From Deinococcales bacterium (GTDB taxonomy: Bacteria; Deinococcota; Deinococci; Deinococcales; JAAFIG01): a DNA stretch of 64,000 nucleotides. The stretch's first letter is position 1. Every line of letters begins with the position of its first letter. The position numbers were made by a program, and so were the translations under genes. This document shows positions 9,011 to 16,745 of this stretch, in pieces. A model generated the notes under the pieces. It was given only the letters and a program-made list of their open reading frames with translations, was not told the DNA's origin and searched no databases. The stretch covers positions 1 through 64,000 of the forward strand of contig JAAFIG010000027.1 in NCBI GenBank assembly GCA_013298595.1, given 5' to 3'.

Positions 9011-9493
9011 ATGGACGCAAAAACTGTTTTGGTCGAACAAATGAATCGCACGGCAAAAGCCTTTCTTAAAGCCCTCGAGGAATTCCCAGCCGATCAATTC
9101 CATAAAGCTCTGCCAGCAGGTGGACACAGCGCAGCTTGGCATGCCATGCACATCGCGGATTGGTCAAGAATTTTGGTACCCAATAATCTCGAGGATGTGA
9201 GCAGTTCAGAACGGTTTGCTTATTTGGGATGGGAAGAATCTGATTTTGCCAAAGCAGTCTACGAACTCGGCAGTGTGACCGAGCAAAGCAGCCAAGCTGA
9301 AATTATTGCCCATCTGAAAAGCCAATTAGACAGAGCTGCCGCTACTGTGCAAAATGCCGATGCAGCACGGCTCGAGGCTAGTGTGCAAACACCGATGGGT
9401 GAACGCAAAATCTTAGCGATTGTGTTAACCCATATCGGACATGTGCCATACCATTATGGTCAAGTTAAAATAAATGCTAAACAACTGAGTTAA
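9011..9493 (+). CDS. DinB-like (YfiT) four-helix protein
   Basis: DinB-superfamily four-helix-bundle protein (160 aa), a fold often carrying a metal bound by three histidines; several members are thiol-dependent S-transferases. Candidate ligands are in WHAMHIADW (about residue 44) and THIGHVPYHYGQV (about residue 138), the usual positions. The superfamily is greatly expanded in Deinococcus. No Shine-Dalgarno of note; 16 nt after ruvA, followed by a strong terminator, so ruvA and this gene could share a transcript. Substrate unknown. Confidence 0.8.
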   Translation: MDAKTVLVEQMNRTAKAFLKALEEFPADQFHKALPAGGHSAAWHAMHIADWSRILVPNNLEDVSSSERFAYLGWEESDFAKAVYELGSVTEQSSQAEIIAHLKSQLDRAAATVQNADAARLEASVQTPMGERKILAIVLTHIGHVPYHYGQVKINAKQLS

Positions 9494-9503
9494 ATCATTT
9501 GAA

Positions 9504-9545
9504 CCCTCGAGACAGTTTTTGCGTATCTGTCTCGAGGGATTTTTG
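9504..9545 (+). terminator. Rho-independent terminator built on CTCGAG
   Basis: CCCTCGAGACAG / CTGTCTCGAGGG perfect 12-bp stem, 11-nt loop, then ATTTTTG. Both arms contain the CTCGAG palindrome. Confidence 0.85.
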
Positions 9546-9576
9546 TGACGCTTGCGCTGTATCACTTTCCAATGGT

Positions 9577-9582
9577 TAGAAT
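9577..9582 (+). promoter_or_regulatory. -10 element of leaderless promoter for the sigma gene
   Basis: TAGAAT ends 7 nt before ATG 9590; supports 9590 as the real start and a leaderless transcript. Confidence 0.5.
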
Positions 9583-9589
9583 GCCTGTT

Positions 9590-10180
9590 ATGAATGCTTT
9601 GTCTGGTGTGTCTACTTTGTCCGATGCGGATTTGGTGGCGCGTTTGGCTTGGCAGGATGAAGCGGCATTGTCGGAATTGTACGATCGGTACTCGAGTGCT
9701 TTGTTTGGTTTGGCGTTGCGGGTGTCTGGTTCTCGAGAACGTGCCGAGGAAATTGTGCAAGATACCATCATGAAGTTGTGGCGTAACCCTAAGTTGTTCG
9801 ATGCGTCTCGAGCGGCATTGTCTACTTTTTTATTGACGTTGGTGCGGAACGCTGCGATTGATGCGTTGCGACGTGAACGGTTCACGGTGCCTCTCGAGGA
9901 TGAAGAGGGTGAGTTGTTACCACTGGCAGCGGATACCTTATCGCCGCTCGAGCAAGCCGAGTTCGAGCAGACTTCAGTGCGGGTGCGTTTGGCTATGGCG
10001 GAGTTGTCGGTGGCGCATCGGCAGACTGTGGAATTAGCCTATTTTCGTGGGGCTTCCAGAGAAGAAATTGCGGCTGAAATGAATGTGCCTGTGGGGACAG
10101 TCAAAAGCCGTTTGAAGTATGCCTTAGATAAGTTGCGAGCCACACTGGGTGGTTTCTCGCTTGGTGGTGAACTTTTATGA
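9590..10180 (+). CDS. ECF-type RNA polymerase sigma factor
   Basis: Alternative sigma factor (196 aa). Region 2: LYDRYSSALFGLALRVSGSRERAEEIVQDTIMKLW with region 2.4 LLTLVRNAAIDALRR; region 4: LSVAHRQTVELAYFRGASREEIAAEMNVPVGTVKSRL with a helix-turn-helix. I prefer ATG 9590 over the track GTG 9545, since TAGAAT sits 7 nt ahead and 9545 overlaps the terminator tail. The stop overlaps the start of the membrane-bound anti-sigma gene by 4 nt (ATGA), the usual translational coupling of sigma with its regulator. It probably responds to an envelope signal sensed by that partner. Confidence 0.9.
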   Translation: MNALSGVSTLSDADLVARLAWQDEAALSELYDRYSSALFGLALRVSGSRERAEEIVQDTIMKLWRNPKLFDASRAALSTFLLTLVRNAAIDALRRERFTVPLEDEEGELLPLAADTLSPLEQAEFEQTSVRVRLAMAELSVAHRQTVELAYFRGASREEIAAEMNVPVGTVKSRLKYALDKLRATLGGFSLGGELL

Positions 10181-11412
10181 CCGATATTCAAGAATTGCTG
10201 CCTTTGGTGGCATTAAATTTGGCTTCACCTGAGGAGCGAGCAGCGGTACAAGCGGCTCTCGAGTCCAGTGCTGCGTTACGGGCTGAGTACGCTCAGCTCA
10301 GGGTCGCTTTAACAGGTTTAGGGGCAACCACTGCTGAAGTACCGCCTGCTGGTTTAAAAGCCAAGATTTTAGCCGCCGCTCGAGCCGATAACCTAGCTGC
10401 GCCTGCCTTTGTCCGACCTGCTCCGCAAATGAAGCGCAGTGCACCAAAACCCCAGTTTTCTCGAGGCTTACCTTGGTTGATGGGTGGTGCTGCCACGTTC
10501 TTAACAGCCATTGCAGTGGTGTTCTTTGCAATTATGCAGTCCTCTCCAAGTATCAATGCTACAGCAGTTGTTTCAACACCCCAAGGTGATTTGGTTTATG
10601 CCAACTCTGGAGAGATGTCACGCACCGCGCCTGTTGTGCTAGTGCGCGCCAATGGTCAGAAAATCCCAGTGGTTTTTGCCGCTAATAAAGCCTGTAAATT
10701 TGAAGCGGCGGTCTCGAGTGATGGTTTAACATATTTACTTGATAGTGCTAATAACAAAGTGTTTATTCTCGAGGAAAGCACTGGTAAACTGGTAGATGAA
10801 TGGGATGTGCCAGCCAATGCAACTGCGATGGATGTGGTGGCGGGTACTGTGGTTGTTCGCTCGAGTAAAGTGGCTCTGATTTTTCGGCGTAACCAAAGTG
10901 GTGAAAAAAGTATGGTTGAGGCACGTATCTCGACGCAAAGTAAAGGCACTTCTGTGGATGCGGCTGTGATTGATGGTCAGCGTTTATTTATTACCGACCA
11001 AGATATGGGTTTGGTACGGGTGTTAGAAGTGGGTACTGGACGTGAATTAATGCAGTTCAAAGCGGCTAAAGCTCCTGTTTCCTTAGCTGTTCGAGATGGT
11101 TTATGGGTTTTAGATGCAGTGGGCGCTTTGTATCATTTGGATTTGCAAACAGGTGCTGTGCTAGACAGCATGAAGCTCGAGGGAGCACCGAGTTTGTTGC
11201 GTTTAACCGATGAGCGAATTTTCGTTGCTGATAAACAAGGGTTTGTGACCGTTTTGGATTGGCAAAAAAAGGTCATCGTTGCCCGTAAGCGCTTGCAAAA
11301 CTTGCCGATGGCACTCTCGAGTATGCCCGATGGTCATGTGGCAGTTGCTCTCGAGAAACGCGGAATTGTTGTGCTGGACAATAAACTTGATGTGGTTAAA
11401 ACCGTTTATTAG
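10177..11412 (+). CDS. Membrane anti-sigma factor with extracytoplasmic propeller-like domain
   Basis: Cognate regulator of the preceding sigma factor (411 aa). N-terminal 60-70 residues form a zinc-less anti-sigma-like helical domain (LLPLVALNLASPEERAAVQAAL), followed by one transmembrane segment near residues 105-125 (LMGGAATFLTAIAVVFFAIM). The remaining 285 residues outside the membrane look like repeated four-stranded blades (GLTYLLDSANNKVFILEE, GLWVLDAVGALYHLDLQ, RIFVADKQGFVTVLDW), that is a beta-propeller sensor. Overlaps the sigma gene by ATGA. Role inferred from arrangement: holding sigma at the membrane until the propeller senses a stimulus. The propeller is larger than in the usual RskA-like proteins. 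Confidence 0.8.
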   Translation: MTDIQELLPLVALNLASPEERAAVQAALESSAALRAEYAQLRVALTGLGATTAEVPPAGLKAKILAAARADNLAAPAFVRPAPQMKRSAPKPQFSRGLPWLMGGAATFLTAIAVVFFAIMQSSPSINATAVVSTPQGDLVYANSGEMSRTAPVVLVRANGQKIPVVFAANKACKFEAAVSSDGLTYLLDSANNKVFILEESTGKLVDEWDVPANATAMDVVAGTVVVRSSKVALIFRRNQSGEKSMVEARISTQSKGTSVDAAVIDGQRLFITDQDMGLVRVLEVGTGRELMQFKAAKAPVSLAVRDGLWVLDAVGALYHLDLQTGAVLDSMKLEGAPSLLRLTDERIFVADKQGFVTVLDWQKKVIVARKRLQNLPMALSSMPDGHVAVALEKRGIVVLDNKLDVVKTVY

Positions 11413-11542
11413 TTTTCTGAAGAAAGTGCTTATTTTTTTGACGATTCTTTGACGGTGCATTTGCTAGATTAATCCCAACCAAAGGTTGTGAGTTCAACCA
11501 GTTCATTCGGATGAGATCATCCAAGACCAGTTGGAGGGGATT

Positions 11543-11740
11543 ATGAAACGCACCAATTATATGAAACGCGCCACGCTCCGTTTTCTCGAAGGCACAAAGT
11601 TCCGCACACCAGTCGAAGCTGTTGAAGCAGGACTACGCAGCTTAGGCGAATGGGCAGATATGCTTGCCGAAGAACGCGAAGCAGAAGCCGCTATGGGCAG
11701 CGAACGCCGCCGTAACAGCCGAATCATTGCTGAAGCTTAA
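11543..11740 (+). CDS. Small basic/acidic protein of unknown function
   Basis: 65-residue protein MKRTNYMKRATLRFLEG... with a highly charged helical C-terminus (DMLAEEREAEAAMGSERRR). An exceptionally clear Shine-Dalgarno (GGAGGGG) lies 5 nt before ATG 11543, which decides against the track start 12 nt upstream, and a perfect terminator follows, so this is a free-standing expressed gene. No family recognised; the high charge could suit a nucleic-acid or ribosome-associated protein, which is speculation. Confidence 0.7.
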   Translation: MKRTNYMKRATLRFLEGTKFRTPVEAVEAGLRSLGEWADMLAEEREAEAAMGSERRRNSRIIAEA

Positions 11741-11761
11741 TTTTTATTCTTCGCCCCCTAG

Positions 11762-11793
11762 AACCATCAGACGATACCCTGATGGTTTTTTTC
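11762..11793 (+). terminator. Rho-independent terminator
   Basis: AACCATCAG / CTGATGGTT stem with 8-nt loop and a seven-T run, directly after the small gene. Confidence 0.85.
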
Positions 11794-11821
11794 TTGTAAG
11801 CACAATTGGTATAACCTAGTC

Positions 11822-12526
11822 ATGCCGCGTCTCCTTGCCATTGCCGACCCGCACCTCTCGAGTGTGCAAGGCAAAAGTATGAATGTTTTTGGTGGCAACT
11901 GGACAGGGCATCCGCAAGCGTTTTTTGAACGTTGGCAAGAAACGGTTCGAGCCGATGATATTGTTCTCATTGCAGGTGATATCTCATGGGGTATGAAACT
12001 CGAGGAAGCCATCCCCGATCTCGAGCAAATCCATGAATTACCTGGTCAGAAAATTATTATCCGTGGCAACCACGATTACTGGTGGAATACCATTTCTAAA
12101 GTACGAGCTGCTCTGCCAAGCAGTATCAAAGCTTTGCAACACGATAGTCTAGTAATTGGTGATGTTGCTATTCTTGGCTCGAGAGGTTGGACGTGCCCAG
12201 GAAACGAAGATTTTGCTGCCGATGACGAAAAAATTTATTTACGCGAACTTGAACGCTTAAAACTTGCTGAGCAATCCTTACAAGGTAAAACTTTCTCGAG
12301 AACAGTGCTGATGCTGCATTACCCACCAACCAATGGTGCCTTTGCACCCAGTGGGTTTACCAGTTTTATCGAACAGCTTAACCCCACGGCTGTGGTGTAC
12401 GGACATTTACATGGCATAGACCAAAACCGAGTGCTCCGTCGTTGGAATGGCATCCCCCTGCATTATGTGGCATGTGATGCTGTGCGTTTTAAGCCACAAG
12501 TTGTTTTTGATAACATCGAACTATAA
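11822..12526 (+). CDS. Calcineurin-like metallophosphoesterase
   Basis: Dinuclear metal phosphoesterase (234 aa). All signature blocks are present in order: ADPHLS (D-x-H), AGDISW (GD), IIRGNHDYWW (GNHD), LMLHYPP (H) and VYGHLHG (GHxH). The family includes phosphodiesterases of unclear substrate. Likely leaderless: TAACCT is 4 nt before the ATG. It converges on rlmB with a 6-nt overlap of the two coding ends (12521-12526). Specific substrate unknown. Confidence 0.88.
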   Translation: MPRLLAIADPHLSSVQGKSMNVFGGNWTGHPQAFFERWQETVRADDIVLIAGDISWGMKLEEAIPDLEQIHELPGQKIIIRGNHDYWWNTISKVRAALPSSIKALQHDSLVIGDVAILGSRGWTCPGNEDFAADDEKIYLRELERLKLAEQSLQGKTFSRTVLMLHYPPTNGAFAPSGFTSFIEQLNPTAVVYGHLHGIDQNRVLRRWNGIPLHYVACDAVRFKPQVVFDNIEL

Positions 12527-13246
12527 ACCACGCCTCGAGACAACTTCATGAATCAAAATAGCTGCTGCAACACTGGCATTTAAACTCTGGACTTTACCTT
12601 TGGTTTCTATTCGCAGTAACTCATCGCATTTTTCCCGCACCAGCCGCCGCAAACCATCACCTTCTGAACCAATCACTAAAGCAATCGGACGATCAAAATC
12701 TAATTGACCAAGCGCCACTCGAGCTTCACCTGCTGCACCATAAACCCAAATACTTTGGTCTTTGAGTTCGTCTATTAAACGCGGCAAATTCTTAATTTGT
12801 ACAATTGGCAAATGCGTTGTTGCACCTGCACTGGCTTTAACAACCGTTGCCGATAACGGCGCACTACGGCGCTCCTCCACAACCACCCCGTGCGCCCCAA
12901 GCACCTCGGCACTACGAATAATCGCACCAAAATTATGCGGATCGGTAATACCATCGAGTAACACAAGCAACAGTTGTTCCGAACGCCGCTTAGCCAAAGC
13001 AAAACAATCCTCGAGATCAGACCACTGAGCATCAGGTAATTCTGCCACCACACCCTGATGTTGCGTTGTCTTCACCGCCTGATCTAACTCAATACGAGGG
13101 TGCCACTCGAGTGGCACATCGGCGGTTTGACATAATTCCTCGAGTTCACGAGCAAATGCCTTCTCGATACCCTGAGCGGCATAGACACGCTCGATAGACC
13201 CTGTTTGTAAAGCCTCGAGCACTGGATTACGACCATAAATCAACAT
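12521..13246 (-). CDS. rlmB: 23S rRNA (guanosine-2'-O)-methyltransferase RlmB / TrmH family
   Basis: SPOUT methyltransferase that 2'-O-methylates G in 23S rRNA. N-terminal substrate-binding domain (MLIYGRNPVLEAL) as in RlmB, then the knotted catalytic domain with its three motifs: DPHNFGAIIRSAEVLGAHGV, IGSEGDGLRRLVREKCD and LNASVAAAILIHE. 241 aa is the normal length. The C-terminal end overlaps the convergent phosphoesterase gene. RlmB is the best guess among TrmH-type enzymes because of the N-terminal GRNPVLEAL block. Confidence 0.9.
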   Translation of the reverse strand: MLIYGRNPVLEALQTGSIERVYAAQGIEKAFARELEELCQTADVPLEWHPRIELDQAVKTTQHQGVVAELPDAQWSDLEDCFALAKRRSEQLLLVLLDGITDPHNFGAIIRSAEVLGAHGVVVEERRSAPLSATVVKASAGATTHLPIVQIKNLPRLIDELKDQSIWVYGAAGEARVALGQLDFDRPIALVIGSEGDGLRRLVREKCDELLRIETKGKVQSLNASVAAAILIHEVVSRRGL

Positions 13247-13393
13247 GGCAATAGCTTAACAGCTTTGAGCTATAAGCAAAGCTGTAATCAAATGTTAAAG
13301 ACAAGGAAACTACAATAGACCTCATATCAACAATTTTCGTTGCCTAAAACAGGGTGATGACAAGTATCCCCTACGTTCAATGTATGGATTTTT

Positions 13394-13421
13394 GTAGGGT
13401 GCGAACCTAATGTTCGCCCTG
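13394..13421. repeat. GGGCGAAC-type intergenic palindrome, copy 1
   Basis: GTAGGGTGCGAACC / GTTCGCCC imperfect hairpin between rlmB and the SCP2 gene. Related elements occur at 34149, 41789 and 55398. Confidence 0.6.
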
Positions 13422-13432
13422 TTTTCTCGAGG

Positions 13433-13747
13433 TTATCCAAATAATTTGGTTAATTGAAAAGCAAAACTCATATCCCCTTGAATTTTGAGTTTACCTGTCA
13501 TGGCTGCCATCATTGGGTTGAGTTCGCCTTTGATGATTTTTTCAAAATCGCTGCTGCTGCTCGAGATCGAAATTCTTGGGGTTAAACCATGCGAATCTGG
13601 AGTGCCATTGAGTAATCCTGTGCCTTCTGTGCGAGCATCAAAGGTATAAGGTGTGCCGTCAAATTCAAGTCCAATAACGGCGTTTAAATCAGCTTTGATT
13701 TCAGGGGTGAGTTTGTTGTTTAAGTTCTCGAGAATAGCTTGGCTCAT
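13433..13747 (-). CDS. SCP2 sterol-carrier-like domain protein
   Basis: Stand-alone SCP2 domain (104 aa), a small lipid-binding fold with a hydrophobic tunnel. Recognisable features: TPRISISSSSSDFEKIIKGELNPMMAAMTGKLKIQGDMSFAFQL, the typical C-terminal strand-helix-strand of the family. The start overlaps the stop of the upstream EVE gene by 4 nt, so the two are co-translated. Ligand unknown. Confidence 0.88.
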   Translation of the reverse strand: MSQAILENLNNKLTPEIKADLNAVIGLEFDGTPYTFDARTEGTGLLNGTPDSHGLTPRISISSSSSDFEKIIKGELNPMMAAMTGKLKIQGDMSFAFQLTKLFG

Positions 13748-14208
13748 TTGGGTTCTCCTAATTTTAGAATGTGTTGATAATGTTTTTTTTCGACAGGTGT
13801 GACCGATAACCGATTGCCTTTACGCAGTATTAGCATACCTTCAAGTGCAGCATCTTGTTTCAGGGTTTCTAAGGAAATAAAGGGTAAGGCTTTGACTGGC
13901 TCGAGCAGAATCTGATCCCATCTTGGATTCTCAACAGTGCTTTTAGGGTCGTAATAATCACTGGTTGGGTCAAATTGGGTTAAGTCTGGATGCGTGGTTT
14001 TGGTGACTCGAGCTAATCCAGCAATCCCTGGCGGGGTGGCATTGCTGTGATAAATAATGATGTTATCGCCAATTTTCATGTCACGCATGTAATTGCGGGC
14101 TTGGTAATTGCGAACCCCATCCCACGGGCTTTCTCCTAAACGAACTAAATCTGCAAAGCCAAACACATCGGGTTCGGATTTTAAAAGCCAAAATTGTTGT
14201 TTTGCCAT
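13744..14208 (-). CDS. EVE-domain (PUA-like) protein
   Basis: EVE-domain protein (154 aa); the fold binds modified bases in nucleic acids. Signature: FWLLKSEPDVFGFADL at the N-terminus, WDGVRNYQARNYMRDMKIGD and IIIYHSNATPPGIAGLARV. ATG 14208 rather than the track start at 14223: TACACT lies 6 nt upstream on the minus strand (leaderless). Divergent from rpsT across a shared promoter region. It may read a modified base, which is of interest in a genome loaded with one palindrome, but nothing in the sequence links the two. Confidence 0.9.
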   Translation of the reverse strand: MAKQQFWLLKSEPDVFGFADLVRLGESPWDGVRNYQARNYMRDMKIGDNIIIYHSNATPPGIAGLARVTKTTHPDLTQFDPTSDYYDPKSTVENPRWDQILLEPVKALPFISLETLKQDAALEGMLILRKGNRLSVTPVEKKHYQHILKLGEPK

Positions 14209-14214
14209 AAAGTC

Positions 14215-14220
14215 AGTGTA
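14215..14220 (-). promoter_or_regulatory. -10 element for EVE gene
   Basis: TACACT on the minus strand, 6 nt before the ATG; leaderless arrangement. Confidence 0.5.
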
Positions 14221-14245
14221 CAAGACTGCACAGGTATGCTACACT
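14217..14245 (+). promoter_or_regulatory. Promoter of rpsT
   Basis: TGTACA, 17-bp spacer, then TACACT with an extended TG (TATGCTACACT). It gives an untranslated leader of about 150 nt before rpsT, unlike the mostly leaderless neighbours; S20 leaders are often autoregulatory, but I see no defined structure to name. Confidence 0.5.
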
Positions 14246-14400
14246 CCCACGGCTCGGGTTTAGGCTCGAGGCTCGAAAAGAAACTTTTTGAGTGCAACTT
14301 TTAAAGGTTGCCGCGATCTCGCAGGAGTTGTGAGGTACGCATCGGGCGAAATTTTCGTCCGCCGCTCGAGAGAATTTCTCTTCAGCGCGAAGGAGTTTAT

Positions 14401-14736
14401 ATGGCAGAAGTTGTGAAGAAACCAAAGACCCGTAAGGAACGCAAGGTTATTAAATCTAAGCGTCGTGGTAAGGCGCAAGAAAAGCGTCACCGCCAAAGCT
14501 TAAAGAACCGTACTGCGAACCGTGCAACCAAAAGCACCATCAAGACATTTGTTAAGAAGGCTGTTACTGCCACTGCCGAAGGCGCAGCCGATGCTGCAAC
14601 ACTGGTGCAACGTGCCGAAAGCTTGATTGACAAAGCAGCCAAAGGTAGCGTTATGCACAAACGCGCTGCTGCTCGTAAAAAGAGCCGTCTGGCAAAAGCT
14701 ATCACCAAGCAAAAAGCCATTGCTGCCGCTGCATAA
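14401..14736 (+). CDS. rpsT: 30S ribosomal protein S20
   Basis: Primary 16S rRNA-binding protein of the small subunit (111 aa). Strongly basic helical sequence with the family pattern: [44 protein letters not shown]...[19 protein letters not shown] shows the conserved [14 protein letters not shown] block. The N-terminus is longer than in E. coli. Shine-Dalgarno GAAGGAG precedes ATG 14401; the track start at 14308 lies in the leader. It has its own promoter and a perfect terminator. Confidence 0.95.
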   Translation: MAEVVKKPKTRKERKVIKSKRRGKAQEKRHRQSLKNRTANRATKSTIKTFVKKAVTATAEGAADAATLVQRAESLIDKAAKGSVMHKRAAARKKSRLAKAITKQKAIAAAA

Positions 14737-14754
14737 ATCCAGTAACTGGTTTGA

Positions 14755-14783
14755 AGTGGGAAGGCATGCCTTCCCACTTTTTT
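14755..14783 (+). terminator. Rho-independent terminator of rpsT
   Basis: AGTGGGAAGGCATGCCTTCCCACT, a perfect 24-nt palindrome, followed by a T run. Confidence 0.9.
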
Positions 14784-14807
14784 CTATATTTGAGTACCAA
14801 ATCGTGC

Positions 14808-14813
14808 TACCCT
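14808..14813 (+). promoter_or_regulatory. -10 element of leaderless promoter for the dynamin-like gene
   Basis: TACCCT ends 7 nt before ATG 14821. Confidence 0.5.
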
Positions 14814-14820
14814 AAAGCTC

Positions 14821-16542
14821 ATGAATTTGTTAAACCCTCGTGTTCTCGAGCGCTTAAATCTGCATCGTGTATTTCTGGGCGACCTACGAGAAGTCCTTGT
14901 GGCTAGTGGTGCTCCCGAAAACGAATTACGGGATGCTCGAGCCGCTGCTGGTGGTTTAGAACAAAGTTTTTTGTTGGTGGTGGCTGGCGAGTTTAACAGT
15001 GGTAAATCTTCGTTACTCAATGCCTTATTAGGTGGCGATGCGCTGCTCGAGGGTGTAACGCCAACTACCGATAAAGTCCAGATTCTGGTGCATGGTGAAC
15101 GCGATATTGTTACGCCTTACGAACCGCTGCAAGATGCTTTTGTGGTGCGCCGAGAATTGCCTTTTGTTTTCCTCGAGGGTGTGGCATTGGTAGACACCCC
15201 TGGTACCAACGCAGTCATTCGTCAGCATCAAATTATTACAGAAGGATTCTTACCCCGAGCCGATTTACTCTTATTTTTAACCAGTGCAGATCGCCCATTT
15301 TCTGAATCGGAACGCCAATTCTTAACCCTTGCCAAGGCTTGGTCGCGCAAAGTGGTGATGGTGGTTAATAAAGTGGATTTGCTCGAGTCAGAAGCTGACC
15401 GTGCCACAGTCCAAGAATTTGTGAAAAGTAATGCCTTAGCCACTTTGGGCGAAACCCCGCCTTTTTTTATGGTTTCGGCTCGGCGCTTTAAGCGCGACGG
15501 AACAGATGAGGGTTTTGCGGCTCTCGAGGCACATTTACGCGAAGTGCTTGGCGAACAAAGCCGAGTGCGCTTAAAGTTACTCTCGCCACTGGGTGTGGCA
15601 GGTGAATTATTACAAAGAGCTGCGGCTCGAGTGGGTGCAAGTCAGGAATTACTGGCAGCCGATACACGCTTACTAGCCGATATCGAACGCGAATTTGAAC
15701 TGCACCAAACCGATTTAAAAACGCAACTCGAAGCGCAACTAAGCACAGTGAATAGTGTTTTAGATGGTGTGCAAAAACGTGGCGAAATTTTTATAGACGA
15801 TACTTTACGGGTTTCAAAAACCCTGCAATTACTCAATTCCGATAAAGTCCGAGGACGCTTTGAACGCGAAGTGATTGCCGATGCTGCCCCGCAACTCGAG
15901 CGCCGAGTCTCGGATATTATTGATCGTTTCTTAGAACGCAACGTGCGTTTCTGGAATGACACTGTGAATTTATTATCCACTCGAGGACAAGCCGATGAAA
16001 GCCGAGCTAACCTGATTCGCGGTGCACAATTTGATTACGACCGTCAAGGTTTACTCGAGCGACTTGGTAGTGCTGCCCAACAAGAAATTAATCGTTTTGA
16101 AGGTGGCGAATTTGCTCGTCAACTTGCCACAGGAGCCTCCAGTGCAGTTGTCCGAGGTGGCTTAACCAGCGTGGGTGGCTTGGGGCTGGGAGCTTTACTT
16201 GCAGGGATTTTTGGTACTTTACTGGCAGATTTTACAGGCATTTTACTGGGTATTGCTGTAGCGGGCGTGGGCTTTTTAATTCTGCCACGCAAACGCGCCC
16301 AAGCCAAAACCGAATTAGCCGAACGCATCCGCGAAACCCGCGAACGCTTACGCGAAGTGCTGCTGCGTGAACACACACTCGAGGGAGAACGTGCCCAAGA
16401 ACGTTTACGCGATGCCATTGCACCATTCACCAGATTTATTCGAGCTGAAACTGAACGCTTTAATGCAACCCAAGCGACTTTAACGCAATTAATAACTCGA
16501 GCTAATGGTTTACGAGCCGAAGTTGAAAACTTTGAAGTCTAA
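14821..16542 (+). CDS. Bacterial dynamin-like GTPase
   Basis: Large GTPase of the dynamin superfamily (573 aa), membrane-associated. G1 P-loop VAGEFNSGKSSLLNALLG (around residue 55), G2 TPTTDK, G3 DTPGT, G4 NKVDLLES. Long coiled helices follow (ERRVSDIIDRFLERNVRFW), then a hydrophobic hairpin near residues 435-480 (GLGALLAGIFGTLLADFTGILLGIAVAGVGF) that serves as membrane paddle in this family, and a final charged coil. Leaderless promoter. Role in membrane repair or fusion is family inference; no second dynamin partner is adjacent. Confidence 0.85.
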   Translation: MNLLNPRVLERLNLHRVFLGDLREVLVASGAPENELRDARAAAGGLEQSFLLVVAGEFNSGKSSLLNALLGGDALLEGVTPTTDKVQILVHGERDIVTPYEPLQDAFVVRRELPFVFLEGVALVDTPGTNAVIRQHQIITEGFLPRADLLLFLTSADRPFSESERQFLTLAKAWSRKVVMVVNKVDLLESEADRATVQEFVKSNALATLGETPPFFMVSARRFKRDGTDEGFAALEAHLREVLGEQSRVRLKLLSPLGVAGELLQRAAARVGASQELLAADTRLLADIEREFELHQTDLKTQLEAQLSTVNSVLDGVQKRGEIFIDDTLRVSKTLQLLNSDKVRGRFEREVIADAAPQLERRVSDIIDRFLERNVRFWNDTVNLLSTRGQADESRANLIRGAQFDYDRQGLLERLGSAAQQEINRFEGGEFARQLATGASSAVVRGGLTSVGGLGLGALLAGIFGTLLADFTGILLGIAVAGVGFLILPRKRAQAKTELAERIRETRERLREVLLREHTLEGERAQERLRDAIAPFTRFIRAETERFNATQATLTQLITRANGLRAEVENFEV

Positions 16543-16733
16543 AATATTTCGTACTAAACTAGCCACATAAGCCAAGTTGCGACCCTAGCGAATACTGAGT
16601 TGTTTCGCCGAAAGGTCAAGTGGTACAGATGTTCTTACCCATAGACTTAGAAGGTAAGGTTTTTGGTACACATAAACCTTTATCTATTAGGCTGCCCGAT
16701 CTGCATTTAGATGTCTCGAGCATTTTCTTGGGT

Positions 16734-16739
16734 TAAGCT
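16734..16739 (+). promoter_or_regulatory. -10 element of leaderless promoter for plsX
   Basis: TAAGCT ends 6 nt before ATG 16746. The 200-nt gap upstream (16543-16733) contains no gene I can identify. Confidence 0.45.
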
Positions 16740-16745
16740 AAACAA

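Noticed and set aside
13394-13421. Terminator for rlmB or the SCP2 gene
   Set aside because: The T run is on the plus strand whereas both flanking genes are on the minus strand.
16543-16733. Riboswitch or small RNA between the dynamin gene and plsX
   Set aside because: No convincing helices, and the -10 sits next to the plsX ATG, implying a leaderless mRNA.
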